Shown one piece after another: positions 37,141 to 45,562 of a stretch of DNA of 64,000 nucleotides. Numbering within the stretch: position 1 is the first letter of the stretch; every line of letters starts with the position of its first letter. The stretch lies in assembly GCA_017542245.1 (NCBI GenBank), contig JAFXXN010000053.1:16107-80106 (forward strand), in the 5' to 3' direction. The notes below the pieces were generated by a model. That model saw nothing but the letters and a program-made list of their open reading frames with translations. It did not search any database and was not told where the DNA came from. The translations under genes and the position numbers were made by a program. The stretch is from Lachnospiraceae bacterium. GTDB taxonomy: Bacteria; Bacillota; Clostridia; Lachnospirales; Lachnospiraceae.

Positions 37141-37797
37141 ATGTCAAGAAAAAGAGAAGTAGCTATGATGAATTATAACTTGTGCGAAGAACTTATCAGC
37201 TCCATATCTCACGGAGTAGGAGCAGGGCTAGCAATAGCAGCCACAGTTCTCTGTATTGTCAGGTCGGCACATTTAGGAAATCCATGGGCAATAGTCTCAT
37301 GTTCAATATTCGGTTTTACCTTGATAATGTTATATTGTATGTCCACAATTTATCATGCCCTTCCAAGAGGAAAGGCTAAAAAAGTATTTAGAGTTATAGA
37401 TCATTGTACAGTTTTTCTCCTGATAGCTGGAACATACACTCCATGCATGCTGGTACATTTCCATAATGCAAAAGGATGGATAATGTTTGGTATTATCTGG
37501 GGGCTCGCGGTTTTAGGCATTATATTCAATGCGATCGATGTTGATAAATATGAAACTGTATCTGCCGTTATCAATGTAATAATGGGGTGGGCAGTATGCT
37601 TTATGTTCGGTGATCTTATCGCTGCCATAGGAACCGGAGGCGTCGTTCTTCTTATAGCCGGCGGAGCTTCATATACTATCGGTGCCATACTCTATGGTTT
37701 AGGAGAAAAAATCCGATATATGCATTCAATTTTTCACTTCTTCTGCCTTGGCGGAAGCATCTGTCATTTTCTGGCAATATACAATTATGTGTTATAA
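37141..37797 (+). CDS. Hemolysin III / PAQR family membrane protein
   Basis: 218 residues with seven hydrophobic segments. Family residues are visible: ISHGVGAGLAIA at the first helix, STIYHALPRG, IDHCTVFLLIAGTYTP, and HSIFHFFCLGGSICHF near the end. The Ser, His and Asp residues form the metal site of the PAQR fold. The role in bacteria is not settled; hydrolase or membrane-homeostasis roles are proposed. GGAGGGAGGAG lies just before the ATG. Confidence 0.92.
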   Translation: MSRKREVAMMNYNLCEELISSISHGVGAGLAIAATVLCIVRSAHLGNPWAIVSCSIFGFTLIMLYCMSTIYHALPRGKAKKVFRVIDHCTVFLLIAGTYTPCMLVHFHNAKGWIMFGIIWGLAVLGIIFNAIDVDKYETVSAVINVIMGWAVCFMFGDLIAAIGTGGVVLLIAGGASYTIGAILYGLGEKIRYMHSIFHFFCLGGSICHFLAIYNYVL

Positions 37798-37805
37798 CAA
37801 AAACA

Positions 37806-39110
37806 CTACTGTTGATTGTCGATTATGTTCCTAGCAGCATCCAGACTCTCAGTCTCTGTAATATTCCTTAATACTCTGTTAATGGCATTTGAACGAGTTG
37901 TAATCAGCTTTTCCAGATCCTCGTCCACATGCCTTAATTTATCTCTTGTAGAACTAAGTGCAGAAGAAAACGTTCCGAATTCTTTTTTTGCCGCTTCCAA
38001 AACTTTCTGTATTTCTGCACTTTTCTGCCTTATCTTTAAAGTCTGAAATCCCATTCTAAAGGTATTTAACATAGCGGCCATAGTGGAAGGTCCTGCTATG
38101 TTAACTTTGTACTTTCGCTGAAGTTCCTCAACAAGTCCGGGAGTATTTACGGCTTCTGAATAAAGACCTTCTGCCGGAAGAAACATAAGTGCAAAGTCAG
38201 TTGTTTTGGGCGGATATATATATTTTTCGCTAATACTTTTTGCTTCCTCCCTAATAGTAACATTCAGTTTCTTCCTTCTCTTTTCGGTTTCTTCCACATC
38301 CCCTGAACTGATTGCATCTGCTAATGCAGCATAAGTGTCCCCCGGGAATTTAGCATCTATTGGAAGATAAACTTTTTCCGAATCTTCAGTTCCCGGAAGT
38401 TTTATAGCAAAATCCACCCTGGTATCTCCACGTCCGGTTACATTTACCTGCTTTTCATACTGATCCTGCGACAGTATTTCTTCCAATATACTTTCCAACT
38501 GAACTTCCCCAAAATTTCCTCTGGTTTTAACATTAGAGAGAACCTTTTTTAAGTCTGTGATATTTCCGGCAACATTCTGCATCTCTCCGAGACCCTTTGA
38601 AACATTCATCAGTTGTTCACTTACAGCTTTAAACGAATCATTGATTTTTTTATCCAGGGAATCCTGCAATTTTTCATCTACAGTTCCTTTTATCCGGTCA
38701 AGACTGTCACGTGTATCATTAGTCAGTTTTGTCATGCTTTCAGATATCAGCCTGAACTGTTTATCCTGTTCCTGGCTGATATTACGGCTCAGTTCAAACA
38801 CAATCTTTTCTATCTTCTCAATAATGTTCTGCAGATTCTTCAGTTCTCCGGAAAGCTTATCGCCAAACAGATCCATGTTCTGTTTTATTGTTTCGGATAC
38901 TATCGAATTCTGCCTGTATATCTGGTCAAGTATATCAGCTGTACCGTCATCATAATACTCTTTCAGTTGTTTTATCAATCCATCTCCTGCTATCCGTTCT
39001 TCAATAGTTCTTATCTTTTTCGAAAGAATATAATGGCTTATTATAGAAAACGTCAGTATAATGATTCCAAAAACTATTACCATGATCAAAATTACATATT
39101 TAACATCCAT
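37806..39110 (-). CDS. rmuC: DNA recombination protein RmuC homologue
   Basis: 434 residues. One N-terminal membrane helix, a long coiled-coil region (about 30-180), then the RmuC nuclease-like domain with SNVKTRGNFGEVQLESILE, VDFAIKLPG, YLPIDAKFPGDTYAAL and FALMFLPAEGLYSEAV. RmuC limits inversions at short inverted repeats in E. coli and has a restriction-endonuclease-like core. It is directly downstream of the DUF4250 gene (2 nt gap). Confidence 0.93.
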   Translation of the reverse strand: MDVKYVILIMVIVFGIIILTFSIISHYILSKKIRTIEERIAGDGLIKQLKEYYDDGTADILDQIYRQNSIVSETIKQNMDLFGDKLSGELKNLQNIIEKIEKIVFELSRNISQEQDKQFRLISESMTKLTNDTRDSLDRIKGTVDEKLQDSLDKKINDSFKAVSEQLMNVSKGLGEMQNVAGNITDLKKVLSNVKTRGNFGEVQLESILEEILSQDQYEKQVNVTGRGDTRVDFAIKLPGTEDSEKVYLPIDAKFPGDTYAALADAISSGDVEETEKRRKKLNVTIREEAKSISEKYIYPPKTTDFALMFLPAEGLYSEAVNTPGLVEELQRKYKVNIAGPSTMAAMLNTFRMGFQTLKIRQKSAEIQKVLEAAKKEFGTFSSALSSTRDKLRHVDEDLEKLITTRSNAINRVLRNITETESLDAARNIIDNQQ

Positions 39111-39112
39111 CT

Positions 39113-39295
39113 TTAATTTCTCCCGCGGAAAACTGTGTCAGCTTTTATATACTCATAGCCGCCGGCTTTTAACTTATTTAGAAGATCCTCCATATCTATG
39201 TCAAGAGAATCACACAGTTCGTCAAGAGAAGAAAATTCATCCCTTAATTTAGTATTTATAAAGCTATAAAGCATATCAGGATCCGAAGGAAGCAT
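39113..39295 (-). CDS. DUF4250 family small protein
   Basis: 60 residues from the ATG at 39295 (AAAGG site 9 nt upstream). LPSDPDMLYSFINTKLRDEFSSLDELCDSL is followed by a helical end with GYEY, matching DUF4250, a small helical family common in Lachnospiraceae and other clostridia. Function unknown. It is likely co-transcribed with rmuC. Confidence 0.8.
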   Translation of the reverse strand: MLPSDPDMLYSFINTKLRDEFSSLDELCDSLDIDMEDLLNKLKAGGYEYIKADTVFRGRN

Positions 39296-39391
39296 ATTTA
39301 AAAACCTTTCTAGAATAAACTTTTCGATTATAGGCAGTTTAAAGCGCTGAAATATTCCCACAAGATTTAATCTAAACAAGAACTGTCGGCA

Positions 39392-40462
39392 TCAGAATAT
39401 TGAAGATAATTTATCTATACCCATTACGGTAAGAACCATATATAAAACATAGAGGAGCAACATTATTCCTCCCTGGAGTCTTGTGAACTTCTTTGCTATC
39501 AGCATAGGGATAACCGCAACACATCCTATTATCAGACACGCAGGGAAATCAATTACTGCGACTGACTCAGCTACCGGCAAAGGTTTTCCTGATATCAGGT
39601 TACAGATCGGCATAATAAATGTCAGATCCATGATATTGGCACCAATTATATTCCCGACTGAAAGTGAAGACTGCTTTTTTATTATAGCGGTTATAGTAGT
39701 AACAAGTTCAGGAAGAGATGTGCCTATAGCTATGATCGTAACCGAAATAACTCTTTCTTCAATGCCTATCATAAGAGCAATTTCGCTTCCGTTATCAACC
39801 AGAAGATCTGCTCCGAAAACAACAGCCAGTGCACCCAGAATAAATTTTATAATATTGGAAATTATAACCGTTTTTGTTTTCGCCTCAGGTCCAAGTCTTT
39901 CTTCTTTTCCACCCTTAACAGCCTTTACAGCCGAACGGACATTGTCAACCATGGCAATTACAAATATTATCATAAGCAGAATACTTGTAACTGTTCCGAT
40001 ACCGTCTATGCTGCCTGCTCTGGCTATGCTTCCGACAACGACTATGATCACGGCGGCACCAAGCATCAGAATTGTTTTTAATATATAGTCCTTTCTTTTT
40101 ATAGCTGCAGGGATACATATGATACCGATAGCCATAATAAGTCCAAGATTGGCGGTTACGCTTCCGACAGCATTACCTATTGCCATATCTACTCTTCCTT
40201 CTCCTGCCGCCATAGCAGAAACAAGCAGTTCCGGAAGAGTCGTTGCTATACTTACTACTGTTGCACCGACTATCAGTTTCGGAATACCTGATACTTCAGC
40301 TATCCATGTTGCTGCGTCAACAAAAACATCTCCGCCTTTAACTATCAGTATAATACCTACCGCAAGCATAATCCCCGGATGGAGAACTGTTCCCAGACAG
40401 AAATTAATTATCAGCAGTACCGGAATAAGACAAAAATCAAGTAAGATTTCAGATTTAGACAT
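39392..40462 (-). CDS. CaCA-family cation (Na+/Ca2+-type) antiporter
   Basis: 356 residues from the ATG at 40462 (GAGGTGAAGG site). It has about ten membrane helices in two inverted halves, each with an alpha-repeat: VGATVVSIATTLPELLVSA with GNAVGSVTANLGL, and VTIIAIGTSLPELVTTI with GNIIGANIMDLTF. The acidic residues in these repeats bind the cation. A yybP-ykoY-type riboswitch lies just upstream, which argues for Mn2+ (or Mn2+/Ca2+) export rather than housekeeping Ca2+ exchange. Confidence 0.93.
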   Translation of the reverse strand: MSKSEILLDFCLIPVLLIINFCLGTVLHPGIMLAVGIILIVKGGDVFVDAATWIAEVSGIPKLIVGATVVSIATTLPELLVSAMAAGEGRVDMAIGNAVGSVTANLGLIMAIGIICIPAAIKRKDYILKTILMLGAAVIIVVVGSIARAGSIDGIGTVTSILLMIIFVIAMVDNVRSAVKAVKGGKEERLGPEAKTKTVIISNIIKFILGALAVVFGADLLVDNGSEIALMIGIEERVISVTIIAIGTSLPELVTTITAIIKKQSSLSVGNIIGANIMDLTFIMPICNLISGKPLPVAESVAVIDFPACLIIGCVAVIPMLIAKKFTRLQGGIMLLLYVLYMVLTVMGIDKLSSIF

Positions 40463-40523
40463 TTCCTTCACCTCATTTTTCTCATCAATATCACATTTTT
40501 CAATATAGATTATTATTTCGAAA

Positions 40524-40560
40524 ACAAGCTTGCACTGAGGGTATTCGTACATATAAAAAA
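40524..40560 (-). repeat. Post-terminator sequence shared with 58382-58423 (copy A)
   Basis: Read on the minus strand, the segment after the riboswitch terminator T-run (CGAATACCCTCAGTGCAAGC and following) matches the segment after the terminator at 58415-58451 at about 22 of 28 aligned positions. Confidence 0.5.
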
Positions 40561-40589
40561 CCCATGCATGGCAATAAAACCATGCATGA
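40555..40589 (-). terminator. Expression-platform terminator of the Mn2+ riboswitch
   Basis: CATGCATGG and CCATGCATG (minus strand) form a stem around a TTTTATTG loop, followed by TTTTTTAT. It directly follows the aptamer's GATGAGAC end, so it is the likely switch element. Confidence 0.8.
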
Positions 40590-40685
40590 GTCTCATCGTT
40601 TAAGGTAAGCCAGACCGAAAAACGGACAGTGTTGTTGGCTTTTCCACGCGATACGCCAATTATCGCGCCAATTACTCCCCCATAA
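40590..40685 (-). ncRNA. yybP-ykoY manganese riboswitch aptamer
   Basis: The minus-strand RNA reads GGGGGAGUAAUUGGC near its 5' end, then paired GCGAUA/UAUCGC, GCCAACAACACUGUCC, GGUCUGGCUUACC and ACGAUGAGAC. The 5' GGGGAGUA signature and the two-leg layout closing with GAGAC are those of the yybP-ykoY Mn2+ riboswitch. It lies between a consensus promoter and a terminator, upstream of a cation antiporter, the usual target class. Confidence 0.85.
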
Positions 40686-40705
40686 ATGTATTCGAATTTA
40701 AAACG

Positions 40706-40734
40706 ATAATATATCATCGCCATAGATTTGTCAA
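40706..40734 (-). promoter_or_regulatory. Promoter of the riboswitch-antiporter transcript
   Basis: Minus-strand TTGACA (40734-40729), 17-nt spacer, TATTAT (40711-40706), about 15-20 nt before the aptamer start. Confidence 0.82.
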
Positions 40735-40916
40735 GGAAAAATTAAAAAAATCTATATTCGCAATATTTAACATATAATAAGCAAAATAGTCAAGTGACAT
40801 TTAAAATAAAGTATGATAATATTTTAGTATAACGATTTACTAAATTCACACTCCGATTTGATCTGTTTATAAAAGCAGGTTATCACGGAGAAAAATGTAT
40901 TTACAGGAGGGGTAAA

Positions 40917-42512
40917 ATGGCAAAAATCACAGTGCATCCGAGTTTCGAAATCGGAGAAATCTCAAGCAGGCTTTTTTCAGCATTCTTAGAGCCTATTGGT
41001 ACTATGGTAAACGGTTTTATGTACAATCCCAAGCATCCCACAGCTGATGAACAGGGTTTTAGAGGAGACGTAATCAATGCTCTAAAGGCTACAGGTATTC
41101 CTGCAGTCCGTCTTCCCGGCGGAAACTTTGTATCAGCATGGCAGTGGAAAGATTCCATCGGACCTAAGTCTGAGAGAAAGGTACATCTTGATCCCGCATG
41201 GTACCAGTATATACCTAATGATGTAGGACATGATGAATACCTGCAGTGGGCTGAAAAGATTAATACAGAGTCTCTTTATACTATTAACATGGGTACCGGC
41301 ACCATGCAGGATGCTATGGATCTGGTAGAGTATACAAACTTTGAGGGTGGTTCATACTGGTCCGATCTTCGTAAGAAAAACGGACATGAGGCTCCTTACA
41401 AGGTGAAAATGTACTATCTCGGAAACGAGATGGACGGACATTGGCAGTTAGGCTCATGGGAAGGCAATCCCGATGGCTATGGCTTCAGATGCCAGGAAAC
41501 TTCAAAAGCTATCAAGTGGATTGATGCTTCCATTGAGACAGGTGTTTGCGGTTCTTCAGCATTATTTATGGATCATTATCCTACATGGGATGAAAAGGTG
41601 CTTGACCAGTGCTATGACACAGTCGATTATCTTTCTATCCATCATTATCACAGTGCTCCGCCTTCGGATGTAAAGGCTTTACTTGGCGGTTCACTCTACT
41701 ATGAGGATTTCATCAACACAGAAGCTGCTATGATCGATTTTGTTGCAGCAAAGCACAGATCACCTAAGAAGGTAATGATCTCATTTGATGAATATGGCTG
41801 CATGATGAGAGAAAACAGTCCGCTTAATCCCGGATGGGGACGTTACAACATGGCAAGATCCCATTTCCGTTTTAATCCTGAAAGACCTTATATCCTTCAT
41901 GATCCCGATAAAATGAAACATTTCATGTTCCCCGGACGCGAGATACTGCATATGCTCTCATTTATTTCTGTACAGCTTGCTTTCCTGCGTCATGCTGACA
42001 GAGTTAAGATCGGCTGTATGACCGGAGGACTCGGTGCACTCTGCGCATCGGATCATGATAATGTTTGGAAGACCGCATCCCACTATGCATATATGCAGAT
42101 GTTAAAGTATGCAAAGGGTACATCCATGAGGACCGCAGTAGAATCCGATACATACGATATGCCTGGATATGCTATTGATGATACTTCACAGTACACAGGT
42201 AAAGAGGGGGTAAATTATATCGATTCCGCATCGGCATGGGATAAGGATAATAACACCCTCACTGTATTTGCCATCAATAGAAATGAAAATGAAAGCTACG
42301 GCTTAAACGTAGATATTAAGGGCTTCGAAGGCTATACAAACGTAGAACATTTTGAGACTTTCTGTACCGATGAGGAACTGGATAAGGTTAGCTCAGTGGA
42401 CAATCAGGAAATGTTCCTGCCCAAGAAAAATACTGCCGGTGAGCTTAAGGACGGTGTATATTCCGTAAGTATTAAGCCTCTTTCATGGAATGTATTTGTA
42501 TTTAAAAAATAA
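40917..42512 (+). CDS. GH51 alpha-L-arabinofuranosidase
   Basis: 531 residues without a signal peptide, so intracellular. (beta/alpha)8-barrel marks include AVRLPGGNFVSAWQWKDSIGP, the acid/base motif YYLGNEMDG and the nucleophile region ISFDEYG. A C-terminal beta-domain ends VSIKPLSWNVFVFKK. It releases terminal arabinofuranose from arabino-oligosaccharides taken up from plant hemicellulose or pectin. AGGAGGGG precedes the ATG. No transporter or regulator for arabinosides is adjacent, so it stands alone. The upstream 150 nt show no convincing promoter beyond a weak GTGACA/GATAAT pair near 40795-40820. Confidence 0.93.
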   Translation: MAKITVHPSFEIGEISSRLFSAFLEPIGTMVNGFMYNPKHPTADEQGFRGDVINALKATGIPAVRLPGGNFVSAWQWKDSIGPKSERKVHLDPAWYQYIPNDVGHDEYLQWAEKINTESLYTINMGTGTMQDAMDLVEYTNFEGGSYWSDLRKKNGHEAPYKVKMYYLGNEMDGHWQLGSWEGNPDGYGFRCQETSKAIKWIDASIETGVCGSSALFMDHYPTWDEKVLDQCYDTVDYLSIHHYHSAPPSDVKALLGGSLYYEDFINTEAAMIDFVAAKHRSPKKVMISFDEYGCMMRENSPLNPGWGRYNMARSHFRFNPERPYILHDPDKMKHFMFPGREILHMLSFISVQLAFLRHADRVKIGCMTGGLGALCASDHDNVWKTASHYAYMQMLKYAKGTSMRTAVESDTYDMPGYAIDDTSQYTGKEGVNYIDSASAWDKDNNTLTVFAINRNENESYGLNVDIKGFEGYTNVEHFETFCTDEELDKVSSVDNQEMFLPKKNTAGELKDGVYSVSIKPLSWNVFVFKK

Positions 42513-42666
42513 TATCGTTGGAAAAGTCATCCTATGTTTATGTGAAAAATTCAAAAATGGTAATCTTAACATATTAATGGATTATATTGTCATTTGCACA
42601 GGAAACAATTGTATTTTATCAAAAAAACATAGTATAATGAGTTTCATAGAAGATATGGGGCTCATT

Positions 42667-42821
42667 TGTCAATGTCACCTCGAAAACGCCTTCTGCGTTT
42701 CCTCGGTAACAAAACGATGCTCCGCATCTCATTTCAGTCGGGGCTTGAACCCCGCCTGAAACGAAGATATTCCCCCACCTTCGCTACGCTAAGAGGTGGG
42801 GGATATCTTCTATTTTGTTAT
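42667..42821 (-). repeat. Dispersed hairpin repeat, copy 3, with inserted palindromic segment
   Basis: The first 62 nt equal copy 2. The element is then interrupted by about 80 nt before its TTCTATTTTGTTATA end. The insert carries two perfect-stem hairpins: TTTCAG/CTGAAA with CGGGG/CCCCG (42732-42761), and GAAGATAT plus CCCCCACCT pairing with AGGTGGGGG plus ATATCTTC (42763-42810) around a 13-nt loop. It lies between the GH51 and aldo/keto reductase genes, oriented opposite to them. Confidence 0.82.
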
Positions 42822-42922
42822 ATGTCATAGGAACCGTTCTGCATCATTGCTACAATGGAGTGTCGACCGGTAACCACCAACATTTGAATGAGAGATAAAT
42901 AAATTAGCTTGGAGGATTTATT

Positions 42923-44044
42923 ATGGAGAAGAGATTTATTAATAACTTAGGTGTTTCTACATCATTACTTGGTTTTGGATGTATGAGACTTCCTCAAAAG
43001 GATGGCAAGATCGATGAGGTTTTGGCAGAGCAGTGTATCGATAAGGCATATGCTGCAGGCGTCAATTATTTTGATACCGCATTTCCTTATCATAACGGAG
43101 ACAGCGAGCCGTTTGTTGGAAAGGTACTGGACAAATATCCCAGAGACAGTTATTTCCTGGCTACAAAGCTTCCCTGTTGGAATGTACACGAACTTGAAGA
43201 TGCTAAAAAGATATTTCAGAATCAATTGGACAGACTTCATAAAACATACGTTGATTTCTTCCTTCTTCATGCACTTGGCAGAGACCGTTTCCGCCAGATG
43301 CGTGATCTTGGAGTTATCGAGTATTTAAAGGAAGAACAGGCAAACGGCAGGATCAAATTCTTAGGCTTCTCATTCCATGACAGTTTTGATGCTTTTAAGG
43401 AGATTATTGAATACAGAAAATGGGATTTCTGCCAGATACAGTTTAATTACATGGATACCGAGGAGCAGGCAGGTCTTAAAGGTGTACAGTTAGCAGAAAG
43501 TCTTGGTGTACCGCTTGTTATCATGGAACCTGTAAAAGGTGGCTCGTTAGCAAATCTCCCTGAAGATGTAACTAAAGAGTTTAAGCGTTTGGCACCCGAT
43601 GCTTCCACAGCATCTTGGGCTTTAAGATTTGTGGGTTCATTTGACAATATCAAGGTAATCCTTTCAGGTATGTCCACTGAAGAACAGGTTGATGATAATC
43701 TTAAGACCTTCAATAATTTCAAGAAATTAAATGATGAAGAAATGAAGGCCGTAACGGAGACCGCTGAAGCACTCCGTCGTCGAGTATTTAACGGATGTAC
43801 AGGATGCCGTTATTGTATGCCTTGTCCTAACGGTGTTGATATTCCTAAAAACTTCCGTATCTGGAATACTTACGGTATGTATCAGAACACCGGACATGCC
43901 AAATGGGAATGGAGTACTTTTCAGGATGATCAGAAAGCTAAAAACTGTATCCAGTGTGGTATGTGTGAAACCCAGTGTCCTCAGCACTTAAATATTCGAG
44001 ATGATTTAAGCAGACTGCAGGGTATGATGGATGAATTAAAATAA
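42923..44044 (+). CDS. Aldo/keto reductase with C-terminal 4Fe-4S domain
   Basis: 373 residues. The AKR barrel has GFGCMRLPQ, FDTAFPYHNGDSE (catalytic Asp and Tyr) and DFFLLHALGRD. The C-terminus adds a ferredoxin-like domain with CTGCRYCMPCPNGVDIP and CIQCGMCETQCPQHL. This is the predicted Fe-S oxidoreductase subgroup of aldo/keto reductases found in anaerobes; its substrate is unknown. TTGGAGGATTT lies before the ATG. Confidence 0.92.
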   Translation: MEKRFINNLGVSTSLLGFGCMRLPQKDGKIDEVLAEQCIDKAYAAGVNYFDTAFPYHNGDSEPFVGKVLDKYPRDSYFLATKLPCWNVHELEDAKKIFQNQLDRLHKTYVDFFLLHALGRDRFRQMRDLGVIEYLKEEQANGRIKFLGFSFHDSFDAFKEIIEYRKWDFCQIQFNYMDTEEQAGLKGVQLAESLGVPLVIMEPVKGGSLANLPEDVTKEFKRLAPDASTASWALRFVGSFDNIKVILSGMSTEEQVDDNLKTFNNFKKLNDEEMKAVTETAEALRRRVFNGCTGCRYCMPCPNGVDIPKNFRIWNTYGMYQNTGHAKWEWSTFQDDQKAKNCIQCGMCETQCPQHLNIRDDLSRLQGMMDELK

Positions 44045-44054
44045 GAATAGATAA

Positions 44055-44108
44055 GGACGGTTCTGTATCGCAATTTGGGCAACACAGAACCGTCCCTTCT
44101 CTCTTTTT
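44055..44108 (+). terminator. Terminator after the aldo/keto reductase
   Basis: GGACGGTTCTGT (44055-44066) pairs perfectly with ACAGAACCGTCC (44084-44095), followed by CTTCTCTCTTTTTT. It also faces the end of the convergent M18 gene. Confidence 0.85.
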
Positions 44109-45430
44109 TACTTAAAAAATGCTGTGATCAATTTAACCAGTTCATCCTGATCGGAAGCTCCCATAAGCTCTCTGGCCGAATGCATGGCAAGTATCGGAAC
44201 ACCGATATCTACTGTATACATCGGGAGATGGGACGAAATAATTGGTCCTAATGTACCACCGCCCGGCATGTCGGAGTTATTTACAAACTTTTTGTATTTT
44301 ATACCATATTTCTCACAGAGCTGTTGAATACCGGCTACAGCCACACCATCATATGTGTATCTCTGATTTGCACTGAGCTTTAACGTCACTCCGTCACCCA
44401 TGCGCATATTGTTGACAGGATCATACTTTTCAGCCTTTGCAGGATGAAGTGCATGTGCGACATCCACACTTAGGAGAAAGCCCTTTCTAATATCTGTATC
44501 AAGACTTATCTCATCTTCACAAAAACTTCTGTATATCTTTCTCAGTATCAGACGGAGTAATTCTGAATCAGCGCCCTGTTTTGTTTCAGATCCAATCTCC
44601 TCATTGTCAAAAAGAGCTATCAGATTTAATGCATTAAAGTTTCGGTCATTACATTCCTTTTCTGCAGATGCGTTTATCAGCCCTTCCACCAAGGCAAGAC
44701 ATGATGTAATATTATCAAGTCTCGGAGAAGAAATCATCTCATTGTTCAACCCAACATATGCAGGTTCTTCTGCATTGTAAACTATCAGATCAAAATCAAG
44801 GATTTCTTCCTTTTTCTCCTTTATTTCTTTTGCCAGCATATCCACAAAATAAGAATTCTTATTCAGCTTATCGTCCAACATACCAAGTAACGGCAGCATA
44901 TCATTCTGCTTTGTAAGTTTTACTCCATCATTTACATCACGATTGTAATGTACCGCCAGATTTGGTATAGTAAGGAGCGGACGTTTAAAATCTACAAGTA
45001 TTTCTCTGGGAGCATAGATATCATCGCTTTTAAGAAGCACCCTTCCTGCTACAGATAACGGTCTGTCAAGCCAGGTATTAAGTATCGGTCCTCCATAAAT
45101 CTCTGTATTTATCCTCAGATATCCTCTCTGTTCAAGCTCAGCTACAGGTTTGATATGCAAGCAAGGAAAATCAGTATGTGCAGCTGCAATATGTATTATT
45201 TTCTTTGCTGACTCTTTAATTGGCATTGTAAATGCAAAAAGCGATGTCTTAAAAGGAAGTATATAATACTTTCCACCCTGATTTATCTTCCAGTCCTTAT
45301 CTAAAGATAACTCTGAAAAACCTGCTGCTTCCAGCATTTTTCTCGACTCTTCCACTGTATGGTACGGTGATACCGCTTTCTTTATAAAATCTGCTAATCG
45401 GTTTGATGCCGATGTTTTTTTTGCTGCCAT
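44108..45430 (-). CDS. M18 family aminopeptidase
   Basis: 440 residues from the ATG at 45430 (GAGGTG site). Metal-binding and catalytic marks: AAHTDFPCLHIKP, LFDNEEIGSETKQGA, and SDMPGGGTLGPI near the C-terminus. M18 peptidases are dinuclear-zinc, dodecameric cytosolic enzymes that remove N-terminal residues, often acidic ones. Extended in-frame starts to 45481 run into the repeat fragment and are rejected. Confidence 0.93.
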   Translation of the reverse strand: MAAKKTSASNRLADFIKKAVSPYHTVEESRKMLEAAGFSELSLDKDWKINQGGKYYILPFKTSLFAFTMPIKESAKKIIHIAAAHTDFPCLHIKPVAELEQRGYLRINTEIYGGPILNTWLDRPLSVAGRVLLKSDDIYAPREILVDFKRPLLTIPNLAVHYNRDVNDGVKLTKQNDMLPLLGMLDDKLNKNSYFVDMLAKEIKEKKEEILDFDLIVYNAEEPAYVGLNNEMISSPRLDNITSCLALVEGLINASAEKECNDRNFNALNLIALFDNEEIGSETKQGADSELLRLILRKIYRSFCEDEISLDTDIRKGFLLSVDVAHALHPAKAEKYDPVNNMRMGDGVTLKLSANQRYTYDGVAVAGIQQLCEKYGIKYKKFVNNSDMPGGGTLGPIISSHLPMYTVDIGVPILAMHSARELMGASDQDELVKLITAFFK

Positions 45431-45462
45431 TATTGCACCTCGTTTCATAATTAATATAAATG

Positions 45463-45491
45463 ACATAGCTCCGCATCTCATTTTGTTATAT
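45463..45491 (-). repeat. Fragment of the dispersed hairpin repeat (copy 4)
   Basis: AGCTCCGCATCT followed by CATTTTGTTATA, matching the GATGCTCCGCATCT...TTTTGTTATA end of copies 2 and 3. The rest of the element is missing. It lies 33 nt upstream of the M18 start. Its CTCATTT join matches the point where copy 3 is interrupted. Confidence 0.6.
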
Positions 45492-45522
45492 TACTTCGAT
45501 TTAGGATCATTGTCAACCCATC

Positions 45523-45548
45523 AAAAAAGACAGGGACTCGCCCTGTCT
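45523..45548 (-). terminator. Terminator of the thiamin operon
   Basis: On the minus strand AGACAGGG pairs with CCCTGTCT around CGAGT, followed by TTTTTTG. It lies 15 nt after the tenA stop codon. Confidence 0.82.
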
Positions 45549-45562
45549 AATAGGTATAAAGC

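Noticed and set aside
38557-39116. Plus-strand ORFs opposite rmuC
   Set aside because: They lie antisense to the rmuC coiled-coil region, whose codon pattern commonly leaves long open frames on the other strand.
40463-40723. N-terminal extension of the CaCA antiporter up to 40723
   Set aside because: The reading frame crosses the Mn2+ riboswitch and its terminator; the ATG at 40462 has a good ribosome binding site.
42667-42821. Rho-independent terminator for the GH51 gene
   Set aside because: The hairpins are strong but no T-run follows on the plus strand directly after either stem, and the sequence is explained by the repeat and its insertion.
45430-45481. Upstream start for the M18 peptidase
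   Set aside because: The extension would be encoded in the repeat fragment and lacks a ribosome binding site, whereas the ATG at 45430 has GAGGTG.
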